A program made the position numbers and the translations under genes. Positions 25,620-35,229 of a stretch of DNA of 64,000 bases are shown piece after piece. Under the pieces are notes generated by a model, which did not search any database, was not told the DNA's origin, and saw nothing but the letters and a program-made list of their open reading frames with translations. Source of the stretch: Berkiella_A sp963976875 (GTDB lineage: Bacteria > Pseudomonadota > Gammaproteobacteria > Berkiellales > Berkiellaceae); contig CAXBML010000003.1 in the NCBI GenBank assembly GCA_963976875.1, forward strand, positions 62,001-126,000. The letters run 5' to 3'. The number at the start of each line of letters is the position of its first letter. Position 1 is the first letter of the stretch.

Positions 25620-28022
25620 ATGAAACGTCTTACATTATCATCACTCGTACTGGCTTCTTTGATTATGGTGTCTGCTTGCGATCAAAAGGCCAGTGAATCC
25701 TCTCCTCTTGAATTAGCGATAAGTAGTTACAATGAACAAAATTATCCTGAAAGCTTATTGTTGTTAAAACGATCTATTCAAGCTGAGCCAGAGTCCAAAG
25801 AAGCACGTAAATTGATGGCGCAAGTGTTGATTAAGCTAGGGGATGCAGTAGAGGCTGAGCGTCATATCAAAAAAGCGATAGAGTTAGGCGTCGCCAAAAA
25901 TGATCTAATGGTTTTATTGGGCATTTCATTGGTGAAGCAGAAAAAATATGATGAATTATTAAAAACGGTTAAGTTTGAAGGTAACCTATTAAATATAGAT
26001 TCAAAAGCACATGCTGAAGTTTATGCACTACGTGGCCAAGCATTATTAGCTGAGCAAGATTATGGACAAAGTTTGGCTAAGTTTAAGCAAGCGATTGCAC
26101 TAGATGAGAAGTGCTCTAGAGCTTATATCGGATTAGCAGGGCTCTCATTTGCTCAAGAAAATGTTGAGCAAGCAAAGCAATATTTGCAAACCGCATTTGA
26201 CATTAACGCAACAGATGTGGATGCCTGGTTATTTAAAGGCGACATGGAAAGAGTGCAGGGCGATCTAAAAAGCTCCATTGTTTCCTATACGCAAGCGATT
26301 AACAATAGCTCGCCGGTTGGCATTGTCAATCAATATGCAAGATTATATAGAGCGATGGCTTTAGCTTACCAGCAAGATTATAATGCGGCATGGGACGATA
26401 TTAAAAAAGTCAAAAGCATATCAGGTAATAATTTATATGTAGACTATGTTTCAGGCCTGATTGCTTTTCAGCAAGAAGATTATTCTACAGCACAGGGAGC
26501 TTTTGAGAAAGTGCTTAGTCGGGTACCCGATCATTCTTTAGCACATTATTTATTGGGCGCAAGTCATTATTTACAAGGGGCTTCAGAACAAGCGCGTAAT
26601 CATTTGGTTTATTTTTTAAATGAAAATGCCGATCATGAAATGGCACAGAAAATGCTGGCTATGGTGGAACTAAATCTAGGGGATAATAAAGCCGCACAAC
26701 AAAGATTGGCTTACCTGCTTGAAAATAATCCGGGCGATAGCAGTACACTCAACCTGTTGGGTCAATATCATATTAAACAAGGTGATTTTGAGAAGGGGGC
26801 CGCTTATTTAGAACGTTCCATCGAAAAAAATCCAGACTCATACCCTGTACAGTTGCGCTATGGTATTAGTCAATTAGAGCTTGGGGAATATGATATTGCA
26901 GAAAAAGCATTAGAAAAAGCGATGGGATTAAGCCAAAACCAACAAGTTGTTGAGTTTTACAGGCTGATCAGTTACCTCAAACAAACGCAATTGCAAAAAA
27001 CAGTGAATTATGCGGATGAACTATTACGAGCAAATGCCAAAAATATCGTTGCCAGCAACTTTAAGGCTGTTGCCTTATTAGCCTTGAAAAAAACAGAGGC
27101 GGCACAAGCACAATTTGAACATAGTTTGAGTGTGGATGCTGGGGACCCAACGGCTCGTTTTAATTTAGCTAATCAGCAGTTTACAGCCGGGAATAAAGAG
27201 GCGGCAAAAAAGCATTTGTTAACAGTGGTTAAGCATCATCCTAAGTTGATCCGTGGGTACTTGAAGTTAGCGCAATTTGCAATGACAGAAAATGATACGT
27301 CTTCTGCAGAAAAATGGTTGTTACAGGCCTTAAAAGTTGAGCCAAATAATATACAAACGAGTCTTGCGTTATCTAAACTAAAGTTAACGCAAAAGAAAAC
27401 AGCAGATGCATTAAATGTTCTCACGAAACTTAACAGTACGGCGCAAAATCACCCAGGGGTTTTATTAGCACTAGCAGAAATATATACGCAAAACACGCAG
27501 TATTCTTTAGCGCAGCAGACACTCAATCAGTTTGAAAGTAACTTTCCTAAGATGAGAACTGCAGAAGAATATTTGAGTTTACGTGCTTTGTTATTTTCTA
27601 AAGAACGTCAACATAATAGAGCAGCTAGTTTATACCAACAATTATTAAACACGCATCCCTCTTCTCGTTGGGCCATTAATTTAGCGTCTAATCAATGGGC
27701 TGCAGATGACCGTGTTGAAGCCATTCAAACTCTAAAAACATGGGTGAATGAGCATCCTAAAGATAGCTTGGCTCAAATTGCGCTAGCAAACTATTATTTA
27801 ATCAAAAATGATAAAGATAATGCCTTATTAGCATTTGAGCGTGCAAATCAAATGGTACCCAACCATCCTTTGGTTCTAAATAATTTGGCTTGGTTGCTTA
27901 AAGATACGGATATTGAAAAAGCCTATCAGCTTGCACAACAAGCCGTTCAGCTATCGCCTGATTTAAAAGGGGCTCAGCATACCCTAAAAGTGATTGAAGA
28001 GAAGCGTAGTTTAGTACAATAA
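25620..28022 (+). CDS. TPR-repeat lipoprotein (PrsT-like)
   Basis: The 800-residue protein has a lipoprotein signal peptide ending in the lipobox VSAC (Cys20), followed by about 18-20 TPR units to the C-terminus (for example AYIGLAGLSFAQENVEQAKQYLQ and HYLLGASHYLQGASEQARNHL). Layout and length resemble the PEP-CTERM-system TPR lipoprotein PrsT, but no PEP-CTERM or exosortase gene is visible here. A periplasmic or outer-membrane scaffolding role is likely. GAAAGGGAA ribosome site. Confidence 0.85.
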   Translation: MKRLTLSSLVLASLIMVSACDQKASESSPLELAISSYNEQNYPESLLLLKRSIQAEPESKEARKLMAQVLIKLGDAVEAERHIKKAIELGVAKNDLMVLLGISLVKQKKYDELLKTVKFEGNLLNIDSKAHAEVYALRGQALLAEQDYGQSLAKFKQAIALDEKCSRAYIGLAGLSFAQENVEQAKQYLQTAFDINATDVDAWLFKGDMERVQGDLKSSIVSYTQAINNSSPVGIVNQYARLYRAMALAYQQDYNAAWDDIKKVKSISGNNLYVDYVSGLIAFQQEDYSTAQGAFEKVLSRVPDHSLAHYLLGASHYLQGASEQARNHLVYFLNENADHEMAQKMLAMVELNLGDNKAAQQRLAYLLENNPGDSSTLNLLGQYHIKQGDFEKGAAYLERSIEKNPDSYPVQLRYGISQLELGEYDIAEKALEKAMGLSQNQQVVEFYRLISYLKQTQLQKTVNYADELLRANAKNIVASNFKAVALLALKKTEAAQAQFEHSLSVDAGDPTARFNLANQQFTAGNKEAAKKHLLTVVKHHPKLIRGYLKLAQFAMTENDTSSAEKWLLQALKVEPNNIQTSLALSKLKLTQKKTADALNVLTKLNSTAQNHPGVLLALAEIYTQNTQYSLAQQTLNQFESNFPKMRTAEEYLSLRALLFSKERQHNRAASLYQQLLNTHPSSRWAINLASNQWAADDRVEAIQTLKTWVNEHPKDSLAQIALANYYLIKNDKDNALLAFERANQMVPNHPLVLNNLAWLLKDTDIEKAYQLAQQAVQLSPDLKGAQHTLKVIEEKRSLVQ

Positions 28023-28040
28023 TATTTTACTCAACATTTT

Positions 28041-28068
28041 GCCAATATTAACGAACGTTAATATTGGC
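28041..28068. repeat. Perfect 13-bp inverted repeat
   Basis: GCCAATATTAACG, two bases, then CGTTAATATTGGC. It lies 19 bases after the TPR gene stop. No T-run follows on either strand, so it is not a classic intrinsic terminator; it may be an operator or an anchor for 3'-end formation. Confidence 0.6.
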
Positions 28069-28151
28069 AGGCATAAAAAGCGCTATGTGGGCAGTTCACT
28101 GTATAGCTCTTTTTTATGTTTGTTCTATTCCTGATATATCAAAAGGACATG

Positions 28152-29570
28152 TTAGAAAGGACTAGAAGCTTGATAAGAGGAACTAGCGGTTGTCGTCAGC
28201 TCAATTTCCGTAGTATCTTTTGTGTTCGAAGTGGAAATGATCGCGCCTCTATAGCCTTTTTGAAAATCCGCTAAACTTTCTGTGACATGGTATTCTTCTC
28301 CAAATGTAAAGACATCAAATGAAACTTTCTTCGCTTCATAATCTACTTTGAACTTTGGAACATAGACATAGTGCGTGAGTCTTGGTAAACCGTCCACGGT
28401 GGATATTGCATTACATTTTAAAATTTTGTTGTTATACTCAAGATCCAACATCATTAGCACATTATGCTCTCCATGGTGTTCTGCACTTAAGGCTTGCTCT
28501 AAATCTTGCAACTCAGCGGTAAAATCAGTGACATCTCGGTGTTGAGGGCTGTAGGTTATCCCATTGATCATCGCTGTTTCTTCCGCATTGTCTGGCAAAC
28601 TGCGTTTTAATAATTCCATTGGTGTGAAAAAAGTTGTTTCTTTTGTAACTTTAAACCCAAAGACACCCAGTAGGTTGACAATTTGTCTTGGCATATTTGC
28701 AAAAATAGTAAATAATCTGTTTAATACAGAAGATTGGAAGTGTTCTCTGTCTCGCGTTAAGCCCATTTGTTTACCAGCAAACTCAGCCATTTGCTCTAAT
28801 TTCTCGTATGGGATACCAAACTTCCCAATATAAGGTTTACAGTTATTGAGTGCATTCATGAAAATTTCTGCAACCGTAATTTTCCCAGGTTTTCTTAACT
28901 TAGCTTGATCTAAGAAAAGAGGAATGTCTAGTTGCTCTGAAAAACCATTTGTAACTAAATCCCAGCTAATTTTCTCAAACACTGCAGGATACTTTGCTAA
29001 CAATTGACTGGTTAAGCTAGCAACACCACAGCAGAGTAATGGGCCTTGGCTAATGCTTTCTGGATGGGTTGTTCGATGATACATTTCACGAGCAATTGAC
29101 CCCATGCTAAACCCTAAGTTTTCATAAAACTGGACTGTTGAGCTAACAGTGTTATTTCTTCTGCCGCGCGGTACTTTGCGTCGGGCTTGATTGTCATCGA
29201 CGTTTAAGTTTATTTCATCATCAGTCACTTCGGCTTCTTCCCGTGTTCTTTTGCGCCTTGAAGCTCTACCCGCATCGTAAGCATTAAAATTATAGAGTGG
29301 GTCTATACGCCTCAGTTCTTTTACAGCGGCACGAATTTGTGCTTGGCTTGCTTTATTAAAAACTATATTTGTTATTTCAACAGCAGATAAAAATTGACTA
29401 AATCGCTCAGCCATATTTTTATTAAATACAGAAGTAAAAGCAATCTCGCCAATAGGTATTCGTATAGAGCTTTCACCACTAATTTTTACACGTTGGATTA
29501 GGGTAGCTAATTTACCTTCATTTCCTGTGAGAATAGTATGGCAGTCGTGAGAACTTAACTGATAAGTCAT
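28152..29570 (-). CDS. Unknown protein with NLS-like clusters and a CGxA cysteine motif, candidate effector
   Basis: The 472-residue protein has no signal peptide. Two basic clusters, RRKRTR (residues 105-110) and RRKVPRGRR (130-138), flank an acidic stretch and look like a bipartite nuclear localisation signal. Further on, LLCCGVASLTSQLL (Cys180/Cys181) resembles the CGxA cysteine motif of C39/papain-like peptidases, and a later GEHNVLMM (His369) could supply the histidine. The C-terminus is Thr/Ser-rich (IELTTTASSSYQ). It lies beside the Dot/Icm cluster. Protease activity and host targeting are inferred. Confidence 0.8.
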   Translation of the reverse strand: MTYQLSSHDCHTILTGNEGKLATLIQRVKISGESSIRIPIGEIAFTSVFNKNMAERFSQFLSAVEITNIVFNKASQAQIRAAVKELRRIDPLYNFNAYDAGRASRRKRTREEAEVTDDEINLNVDDNQARRKVPRGRRNNTVSSTVQFYENLGFSMGSIAREMYHRTTHPESISQGPLLCCGVASLTSQLLAKYPAVFEKISWDLVTNGFSEQLDIPLFLDQAKLRKPGKITVAEIFMNALNNCKPYIGKFGIPYEKLEQMAEFAGKQMGLTRDREHFQSSVLNRLFTIFANMPRQIVNLLGVFGFKVTKETTFFTPMELLKRSLPDNAEETAMINGITYSPQHRDVTDFTAELQDLEQALSAEHHGEHNVLMMLDLEYNNKILKCNAISTVDGLPRLTHYVYVPKFKVDYEAKKVSFDVFTFGEEYHVTESLADFQKGYRGAIISTSNTKDTTEIELTTTASSSYQASSPF

Positions 29571-29725
29571 GGGGGCTTTCCTGTGAGAGTTTTTACTATT
29601 GCAAGCAGACTATCAGAAAAACGTAATGTCGATCAATTTAACTGGCTGGCTAAAAGATGTGCGTGGTGTTTGACAGTATAAGTGGTTGATAAAGCAATAA
29701 GGGATATACTTGAGAAAGGGGGAAG

Positions 29726-29753
29726 CCTCGCTTTTGGCGTAGCAAAAGCGAGG
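29726..29753 (-). terminator. Hairpin after the dotA-type operon
   Basis: CCTCGCTTTTG and CAAAAGCGAGG form a perfect 11-base stem with a six-base loop, 20 bases past the stop of the second dotA-type gene. The tail on the minus strand is only pyrimidine-rich (CTTCCCCCTTT), so termination efficiency is uncertain. Confidence 0.6.
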
Positions 29754-29773
29754 GGCATACGAACAAAGGTGAT

Positions 29774-31945
29774 TTAAAAGCCTATATCCCCACCGCCGCC
29801 ACCGCCGCCGCCGGGCATTCCGCCACCGCCACCGCCGGGCATAGAAGGCGATCCGCCGCCACCGAAGCCAGGACCTTTATCAACGGCAGGCTTAATACCC
29901 TTGTCATGAGCAAATTGAGCCGTACCTTTCATCACACCTGAAGCAGCTTCGGCACCTTTTTGTACTGATTTTTCTATATCTTTGGTATTTTGTGCAACAG
30001 TAGACTGTTCTGCTTGACCACCAATCCAACGTAAGATTTTATCGGGCAGCACATAGACCAAGCTAAAACATTCATGGACGACAGCGAGTACCAACCCGCC
30101 ATATAAGCACACAATAGCGATAATCCCGAATGCACCTACTCCAGAAATAGAGGCATCAATAGTGGCGTTAAACCCGTAATTAATCATTTCAATAATTGTT
30201 CGAATTAGTAGTGTGCCGCCAATGAAGCCAATGACCATCAAGCTTGGCCTTAAAAAGACACCGGTAATGAGCATTACAGCAGGGGCCGCTTTACCTAAAA
30301 CTTCATTTGCAGGACTCACCACGCCTAATGCGACAATAGGCGCCGCTATGACGGTTTCGATCACGAGGATAAACCATCCAAGAGCGGTAAAGGTAAAGAC
30401 TAAATAGGGTATCATCGGCGTATAAATACCCATTGAACAACCGACAACCCAAAGCAAAGATAATAACAATGTCAGTATTGGCATCAAAATAGACCCAATA
30501 ACACCTATCGCCCAGCAAAATGGTTGAATACCACTCATGGTGCAAGCGGGGAGCAGTAGAATAACAGCAATAACGATTATGCCAAACCAAATATTTTCAC
30601 AGGTCACCATTATTTCCGACCCCACTCTTCTTATAGAGGCAATAGGGTCATCAAAGCTAGTTGTCATATGGCTCATAAAATCTTCTGCTAGCCCTTCAAG
30701 CCCACTGATGAGGGGTTCTACAAAGCTAGAGACATCAGGATCCATGTTAGATGGTGGGGTAATGGTCATGCTTGATGCATTCGCAGATCCTGAGCCTGAT
30801 GATGCAGTACCTGCATGTGTTAAATAAAGATTTGCTCTATAAGTACCAAACTCCCACGCATCAATACCGTGTTGCATATCAGTTCCTAAGCCCGCAATCT
30901 CGCGATCGACACTAACCGGAGGTGGAAACGATAGCTCATGGTTACTATCTTCATTAGCAAATGTAAAATAATAACTGCCAGCATATAACCAGCCATGTTC
31001 GATGGCGTTTTGTTCGTCCGAGGAGCTGGTACCTGAGCCCCTATTAACAGGGACAGAGGCGATGGTTCCTTTCATTATATTAACAACATTAGTTAAAGTA
31101 TCTATGCCACTCCAGTTAACGTTGTCAGGCTGTGATGATTTGTTTAGTGGTATAGAGGCTTCCCTAGCAGCCGGCTCTAAAACAACCAGTGCATTTGCAA
31201 ACGCCGTAAAATTGTAACTATCCCAATCTGTAGCGGATACATTAGCGGGAGGTGAATCAGAGGCTTTAATACCCCCACAAACTTTTGCTCTTTGAGGATC
31301 ATCTGGTACGCCAATGAAAATCTCACCAGGAGAATTTTCATAAGCAACTATTTTGCTTGGACTTGAGTCTAAGCCAAGCTTAGAATTTAGATATTCTGCG
31401 CAGATTAGTCCGGCCATTAAGTCATTAGCTCTATCTTGCAATGAAGAAATGGGAACGGTGGTTGAACCATGTAACCCTCTTACTTCGTTAGTACTCATGA
31501 CCAATCCCCAAATTTGGTTCGCGGCATGAACCCCCATAATGGTTATTTGTATAAATAAAATTTGTATTAGCGAATAGGTGGGGGCGGGTATTAACATAGC
31601 CGTACCCATTGCGGCTCTAAGAGGAATCCAGGCAGAAGACCATTTGCGTCCCATGACTTCCCCTTCCTGGGCCGTATTCATGGTGGATACAATAATCGTA
31701 TAACTGACGACAATACTGCCAAGTGCGAGTACCGCTATATTGAAGATTTGAACAACAGAACCTAAAATCCCAGAGTCGGGGCCGCCTAAAATTGCACCCA
31801 CTGGACCAAATAGCTGACCCAAAAATTCTATGGATTTATCTTGTGGTGGGCTAGTCCAACCAAAATCAAAGGTACTAGACGCATAACTTGTAAAGGACAG
31901 CCCATAGAGTGCCAAAGTTAATAGCCACTTGAAATAAATGTTCAT
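29774..31945 (-). CDS. DotA-like Dot/Icm inner-membrane protein, second copy
   Basis: The 723-residue protein has a Sec signal peptide (cut near SYASS), an early membrane segment with STMNTAQEGEVMGRKWSSAW, a long periplasmic region (about 120-430) and five or so C-terminal membrane helices. The block IPYLVFTFTALGWFILVIE and LRPSLMVIGFIGG also occurs in the adjacent dotA. The C-terminus ends in a poly-Gly tail. DotA is a polytopic, partly released component of type IVB secretion. The gene follows dotA after 34 bases. Two full-length DotA paralogues in tandem are unusual. Confidence 0.88.
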   Translation of the reverse strand: MNIYFKWLLTLALYGLSFTSYASSTFDFGWTSPPQDKSIEFLGQLFGPVGAILGGPDSGILGSVVQIFNIAVLALGSIVVSYTIIVSTMNTAQEGEVMGRKWSSAWIPLRAAMGTAMLIPAPTYSLIQILFIQITIMGVHAANQIWGLVMSTNEVRGLHGSTTVPISSLQDRANDLMAGLICAEYLNSKLGLDSSPSKIVAYENSPGEIFIGVPDDPQRAKVCGGIKASDSPPANVSATDWDSYNFTAFANALVVLEPAAREASIPLNKSSQPDNVNWSGIDTLTNVVNIMKGTIASVPVNRGSGTSSSDEQNAIEHGWLYAGSYYFTFANEDSNHELSFPPPVSVDREIAGLGTDMQHGIDAWEFGTYRANLYLTHAGTASSGSGSANASSMTITPPSNMDPDVSSFVEPLISGLEGLAEDFMSHMTTSFDDPIASIRRVGSEIMVTCENIWFGIIVIAVILLLPACTMSGIQPFCWAIGVIGSILMPILTLLLSLLWVVGCSMGIYTPMIPYLVFTFTALGWFILVIETVIAAPIVALGVVSPANEVLGKAAPAVMLITGVFLRPSLMVIGFIGGTLLIRTIIEMINYGFNATIDASISGVGAFGIIAIVCLYGGLVLAVVHECFSLVYVLPDKILRWIGGQAEQSTVAQNTKDIEKSVQKGAEAASGVMKGTAQFAHDKGIKPAVDKGPGFGGGGSPSMPGGGGGGMPGGGGGGGGDIGF

Positions 31946-31979
31946 CTTTCCGTCCTCTTGCTTACTAACTTAGTCATGG

Positions 31980-34157
31980 CTATTTACCTACACCTGCTTT
32001 GTCGCCTGCGATTTTGAGTCCACCAGACATTGCACCTTTACCAACACCAGCGCCTTTATCAACAGAACCTTGCATGCCTTTCACTTTGCCCATTTCATCT
32101 CCACCGCCGCTACTAGATCCAATCCAGCGCATGACTTGATCAGGCAGTTTGTAAACGAGAGTGAAACATTCATGTACTAGAGCGATGGCAACACCCACAT
32201 ACAATGTGAATATCGCAACAGGCCCAAATAGACCTATGGCTCCTAATTGTAAGCTGCCTTTTATTGTGGCGCCAAATCCATAATTTAACATTGTGAAGGC
32301 AACCATCAGTAGTTTTACTGAGAGTAAAAATCCTAAGATCATAAGAGGAGGACGTAAGAACAAGCCCAGAAGTATCACAATACCATTCCCCGCTTTACCT
32401 AGTTCGTCTTCTGAGGGCATAACCAGAGTTAAGCCGACGAGGGGGGCGGCCAGTAATGCTTCAATGACCAGTATAATCCAGGTAATCGCTGAAAAAGTAA
32501 AAACAAGGTAGGGGATCATAGGTATATACAGTGCTAAACTAATCCCCGCAACCCATAATAAAGATATAATCAAGCCTGCAACAGACATGACGATACCGAC
32601 AACAAAGTCCATCATGGGGCCAAGAGGGTTCATGGAATGCATAATACTAGAAGCAAGCCACAATAACATCGCAGCAAGTAAAGCGGCAAAAAACACAGCC
32701 TCGACAATATTGACAACAGAAGTGCCGAATCTAGACATGGTGACAACAGGATCATCTGGTTGCTGCGTGGGTGTACCTGAGGCTGCACCAGTATTATTCC
32801 CAGTGCCGGTCATGGTTTCTGCCATATTCAAAGCCAGATCGGTAAAGAGATCGCCAAATATGGCCCCTACAATACTTTGCGCGCCACCTGCAGAAAAGCT
32901 TGAATTAAACCCTAAAGGCTCTGCGGCATTATCGTATGGGTTCGTTGTCCCAACCACTCTGCTTGCTTCGTTTATGTATGTATTTGTTTTAGTGGCTATG
33001 TCTGCAGTAATAGTATTATTCTCACCAAACGTGTCATCTAAGGTTCCTTCATCTGCTGCGATTGAAGCAATAGACATTGAGTTTGATTGGCCCAATGCGC
33101 CCCCCATACCGCCGACAATCTTAAAATAATAACTACCCGCATGAATCCATCCTTGTACAATGGCCTGCGCTTTTTCATCGTCATAGTTATGCGTAGTGGT
33201 TAATGATTCCATTGCCGCGTCTAGTGCTCTTGCTGCAGTCACTAGTGCATTTGTAGTTGTATATTGTCCATTCGAGGGGGGGTACAAAGCCTCTAATGCT
33301 GCAGGAACGAGCGCGAAAAATGCTTGTTCTAGTCCGTCAGCCAAAATTGTTTGTCTAGATTCGATATCAAGCCCACCACCGCCTGAGCTGCCAAGCCTAG
33401 AGTCTCCGTCTGAAGTAGGTCCGGCTGTTGATGGCAACGTAAACGAACCACACATGGATGCTTTGGCTAATTCTGTGGGGTCAGTACTTCCTGAGCCGGA
33501 AATTAAACCAACTTTTACTTCGTCGCCCTCAGCGGAACGAAACATGGTAACCGATTCACCCCCAACTTGATCGCGTAAATATTGCTCACTATTAATCCGT
33601 TCCATACAGAGTGCGGCCTGAAACAGAGTTGTAATAACTCCTTCCTGACCTGCTAGAGTTGCTTGGCGTGTATCTTCGTGAATGGAGTTCGGATCTGTGA
33701 CGATTTCTTTCCAGATAGCATTTGCTGCGCCAACCCCTTGTACAATCATCCACATGATGGCTGTTTGAATTAAACTATAACCACCGGCGCCACTTGATGG
33801 TAATAGAAAGTACATACCAAATCCCATGCGGGCTGGGATCCATATAGAAGAGAATTTTTTCCCCATTACTTCGCCCTCTTGGGCGGTGCTAATAGTGGAA
33901 ACCATCGCTGTCCATGCAATGATGATGATACCGAGGGTAAAGACAATTACGTTGAAGCGTTCGACTAAAGTTCTAAATGTTATGGAGACACTTGAGTCAT
34001 CGCCTGAAACTTGAATGGGGAGTGAACCCATTGAGCCGAATATACTAGCCAAATATTGCATGGACTTGTCGGTGGTTGGAACGGTAAAAACACCTTGAGC
34101 ATGTGCCGCAATAGGAATGATCGCTAAGAGAATCAGAAGTAAGTAGCGGAATCTCAT
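31980..34157 (-). CDS. dotA: DotA Dot/Icm type IVB secretion protein
   Basis: The 725-residue protein starts MRFRYLLLILLAIIPIAAHAQ, a clear signal peptide. The ATG at 34157 (not 34244) is chosen because AAAGGAAG lies nine bases upstream and one base separates it from the icmV stop. It has STISTAQEGEVMGKKFSSIWIPARMGFGM, a large Ser/Gly-rich periplasmic loop and C-terminal helices with IPYLVFTFSAITWIILVIE and FLRPPLMILGF. The icmV-dotA pair matches the Legionella operon. It is shorter than Legionella DotA (about 1,050) and closer to Coxiella length. Confidence 0.93.
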   Translation of the reverse strand: MRFRYLLLILLAIIPIAAHAQGVFTVPTTDKSMQYLASIFGSMGSLPIQVSGDDSSVSITFRTLVERFNVIVFTLGIIIIAWTAMVSTISTAQEGEVMGKKFSSIWIPARMGFGMYFLLPSSGAGGYSLIQTAIMWMIVQGVGAANAIWKEIVTDPNSIHEDTRQATLAGQEGVITTLFQAALCMERINSEQYLRDQVGGESVTMFRSAEGDEVKVGLISGSGSTDPTELAKASMCGSFTLPSTAGPTSDGDSRLGSSGGGGLDIESRQTILADGLEQAFFALVPAALEALYPPSNGQYTTTNALVTAARALDAAMESLTTTHNYDDEKAQAIVQGWIHAGSYYFKIVGGMGGALGQSNSMSIASIAADEGTLDDTFGENNTITADIATKTNTYINEASRVVGTTNPYDNAAEPLGFNSSFSAGGAQSIVGAIFGDLFTDLALNMAETMTGTGNNTGAASGTPTQQPDDPVVTMSRFGTSVVNIVEAVFFAALLAAMLLWLASSIMHSMNPLGPMMDFVVGIVMSVAGLIISLLWVAGISLALYIPMIPYLVFTFSAITWIILVIEALLAAPLVGLTLVMPSEDELGKAGNGIVILLGLFLRPPLMILGFLLSVKLLMVAFTMLNYGFGATIKGSLQLGAIGLFGPVAIFTLYVGVAIALVHECFTLVYKLPDQVMRWIGSSSGGGDEMGKVKGMQGSVDKGAGVGKGAMSGGLKIAGDKAGVGK

Positions 34158-34158
34158 T

Positions 34159-34662
34159 CTATGACTTCCTTTTTGCTGGGGGGCCATCTTTTTTTGTTTT
34201 TGTTGTAAGCTCATTATGGGAGGAGGGTTCGATGACGGTGCCATTGAGCCATTCTTTAATGGTGCACCCTAGTTTTCTATTTCGAATTTGGAATAACCAA
34301 AAGTGCCATTTAAAGGCTTGTGTGAATGAATAACAAGCTAAACAAAAAGAAATAAGACAAGCAGCAAAATAACCCTGGTATGCCATATAAACTGCATAAC
34401 CAATAATCCCTAAACTAATTAAGAGAAACATATAAAACAGTCGTGTAAATTCTTTTTTGCGCTGTTGCACATCTTCTTCACTAAGATTGAGGCGAATCAT
34501 CGCTTCGCGAAAAGTTTCTTTATATTTCGGTTTTTCGGGCGTCATCAAATCGCCAACAGAACGTTTGATTCGATCTGTTGTTTCAGAAATGTAATCCCAA
34601 CTCATCCACTTATCGACACGAGTATCGACAATATGGCTGAAGATTCCTCTACGTTTGCCCAT
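34159..34662 (-). CDS. icmV: IcmV Dot/Icm membrane protein
   Basis: The 167-residue protein begins MGKRRGIFSHIVDTRVDKWMSWDYISETTDRIK, closely like Legionella IcmV, and has two central membrane helices and a basic tail. A GAAGGTG ribosome site lies six bases before the ATG at 34662; a longer frame to 34722 has no such support. IcmV is an inner-membrane Dot/Icm component. It is the first gene of an operon with two dotA-type genes and is divergent from icmW. Confidence 0.93.
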   Translation of the reverse strand: MGKRRGIFSHIVDTRVDKWMSWDYISETTDRIKRSVGDLMTPEKPKYKETFREAMIRLNLSEEDVQQRKKEFTRLFYMFLLISLGIIGYAVYMAYQGYFAACLISFCLACYSFTQAFKWHFWLFQIRNRKLGCTIKEWLNGTVIEPSSHNELTTKTKKDGPPAKRKS

Positions 34663-35229
34663 GATGATCACCTTCGCAACTGGCTGATTTATTATTAGGG
34701 TTAAACTTGTAACTGCACCCAATGTCTTCTATATATTGACACAATTGCACGCTATACGCACCATCAACTGTTAGTTTACCACGTAACTTTGTTAAAAAGC
34801 ACCCATGTTAAACTAAACTATCATAATAATTAAGCTATATCAGTATTTCTTGGTCTCCTTATCTTTGATAAATTCAGGAAAATGGCTTATTTTAAGGGTG
34901 TAATTACAAATTATCGTGAGTTGCTAGTATTAGTTGTTATAATCGGTTAAAAATAATAGACAATGGACATTGGTTGTATGTCAGTTAAATAGTATTTAAT
35001 GGGCTTTTAATCATATTTTTAGCCAATACTTCGGAACTATTTGTTTTCATCTAAGTCCTAGCTGGAAACGCTTTTGAGTTTTTATTATTAAATTACTTTT
35101 TATGTAATTTTAGAAGTAGTCATTTAAAAATTTAAGGCGTAGTATAAAAGTAAGTTACATGACGTGTGTGGATCCGTTATCTTACACGAAATAAGAACGA
35201 ATAATAAATAAAGTCTTGAGGAAATTAAA
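34663..35229. promoter_or_regulatory. Divergent icmV/icmW intergenic region
   Basis: The 567-base AT-rich gap separates icmV (minus) from icmW (plus) and must hold both promoters. No confident coding frame or hairpin is seen. TTTAA repeats at about 35124-35139 (ATTTAAAAATTTAAGG) followed by TATAAAA lie about 90 bases before icmW. They faintly recall a PmrA-type TTAA site but do not match the CTTAATATT consensus. Regulation by PmrA or CpxR is therefore unproven. Confidence 0.4.

Noticed and set aside
32587..33129. Plus-strand frame of 180 codons opposite dotA
   Set aside because: dotA is supported by signal peptide, ribosome site and synteny; this frame is low-complexity antisense.
34663..35229. 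PmrA binding site upstream of icmW/icmV
   Set aside because: TTTAA words are present but no match to the CTTAATATT consensus.
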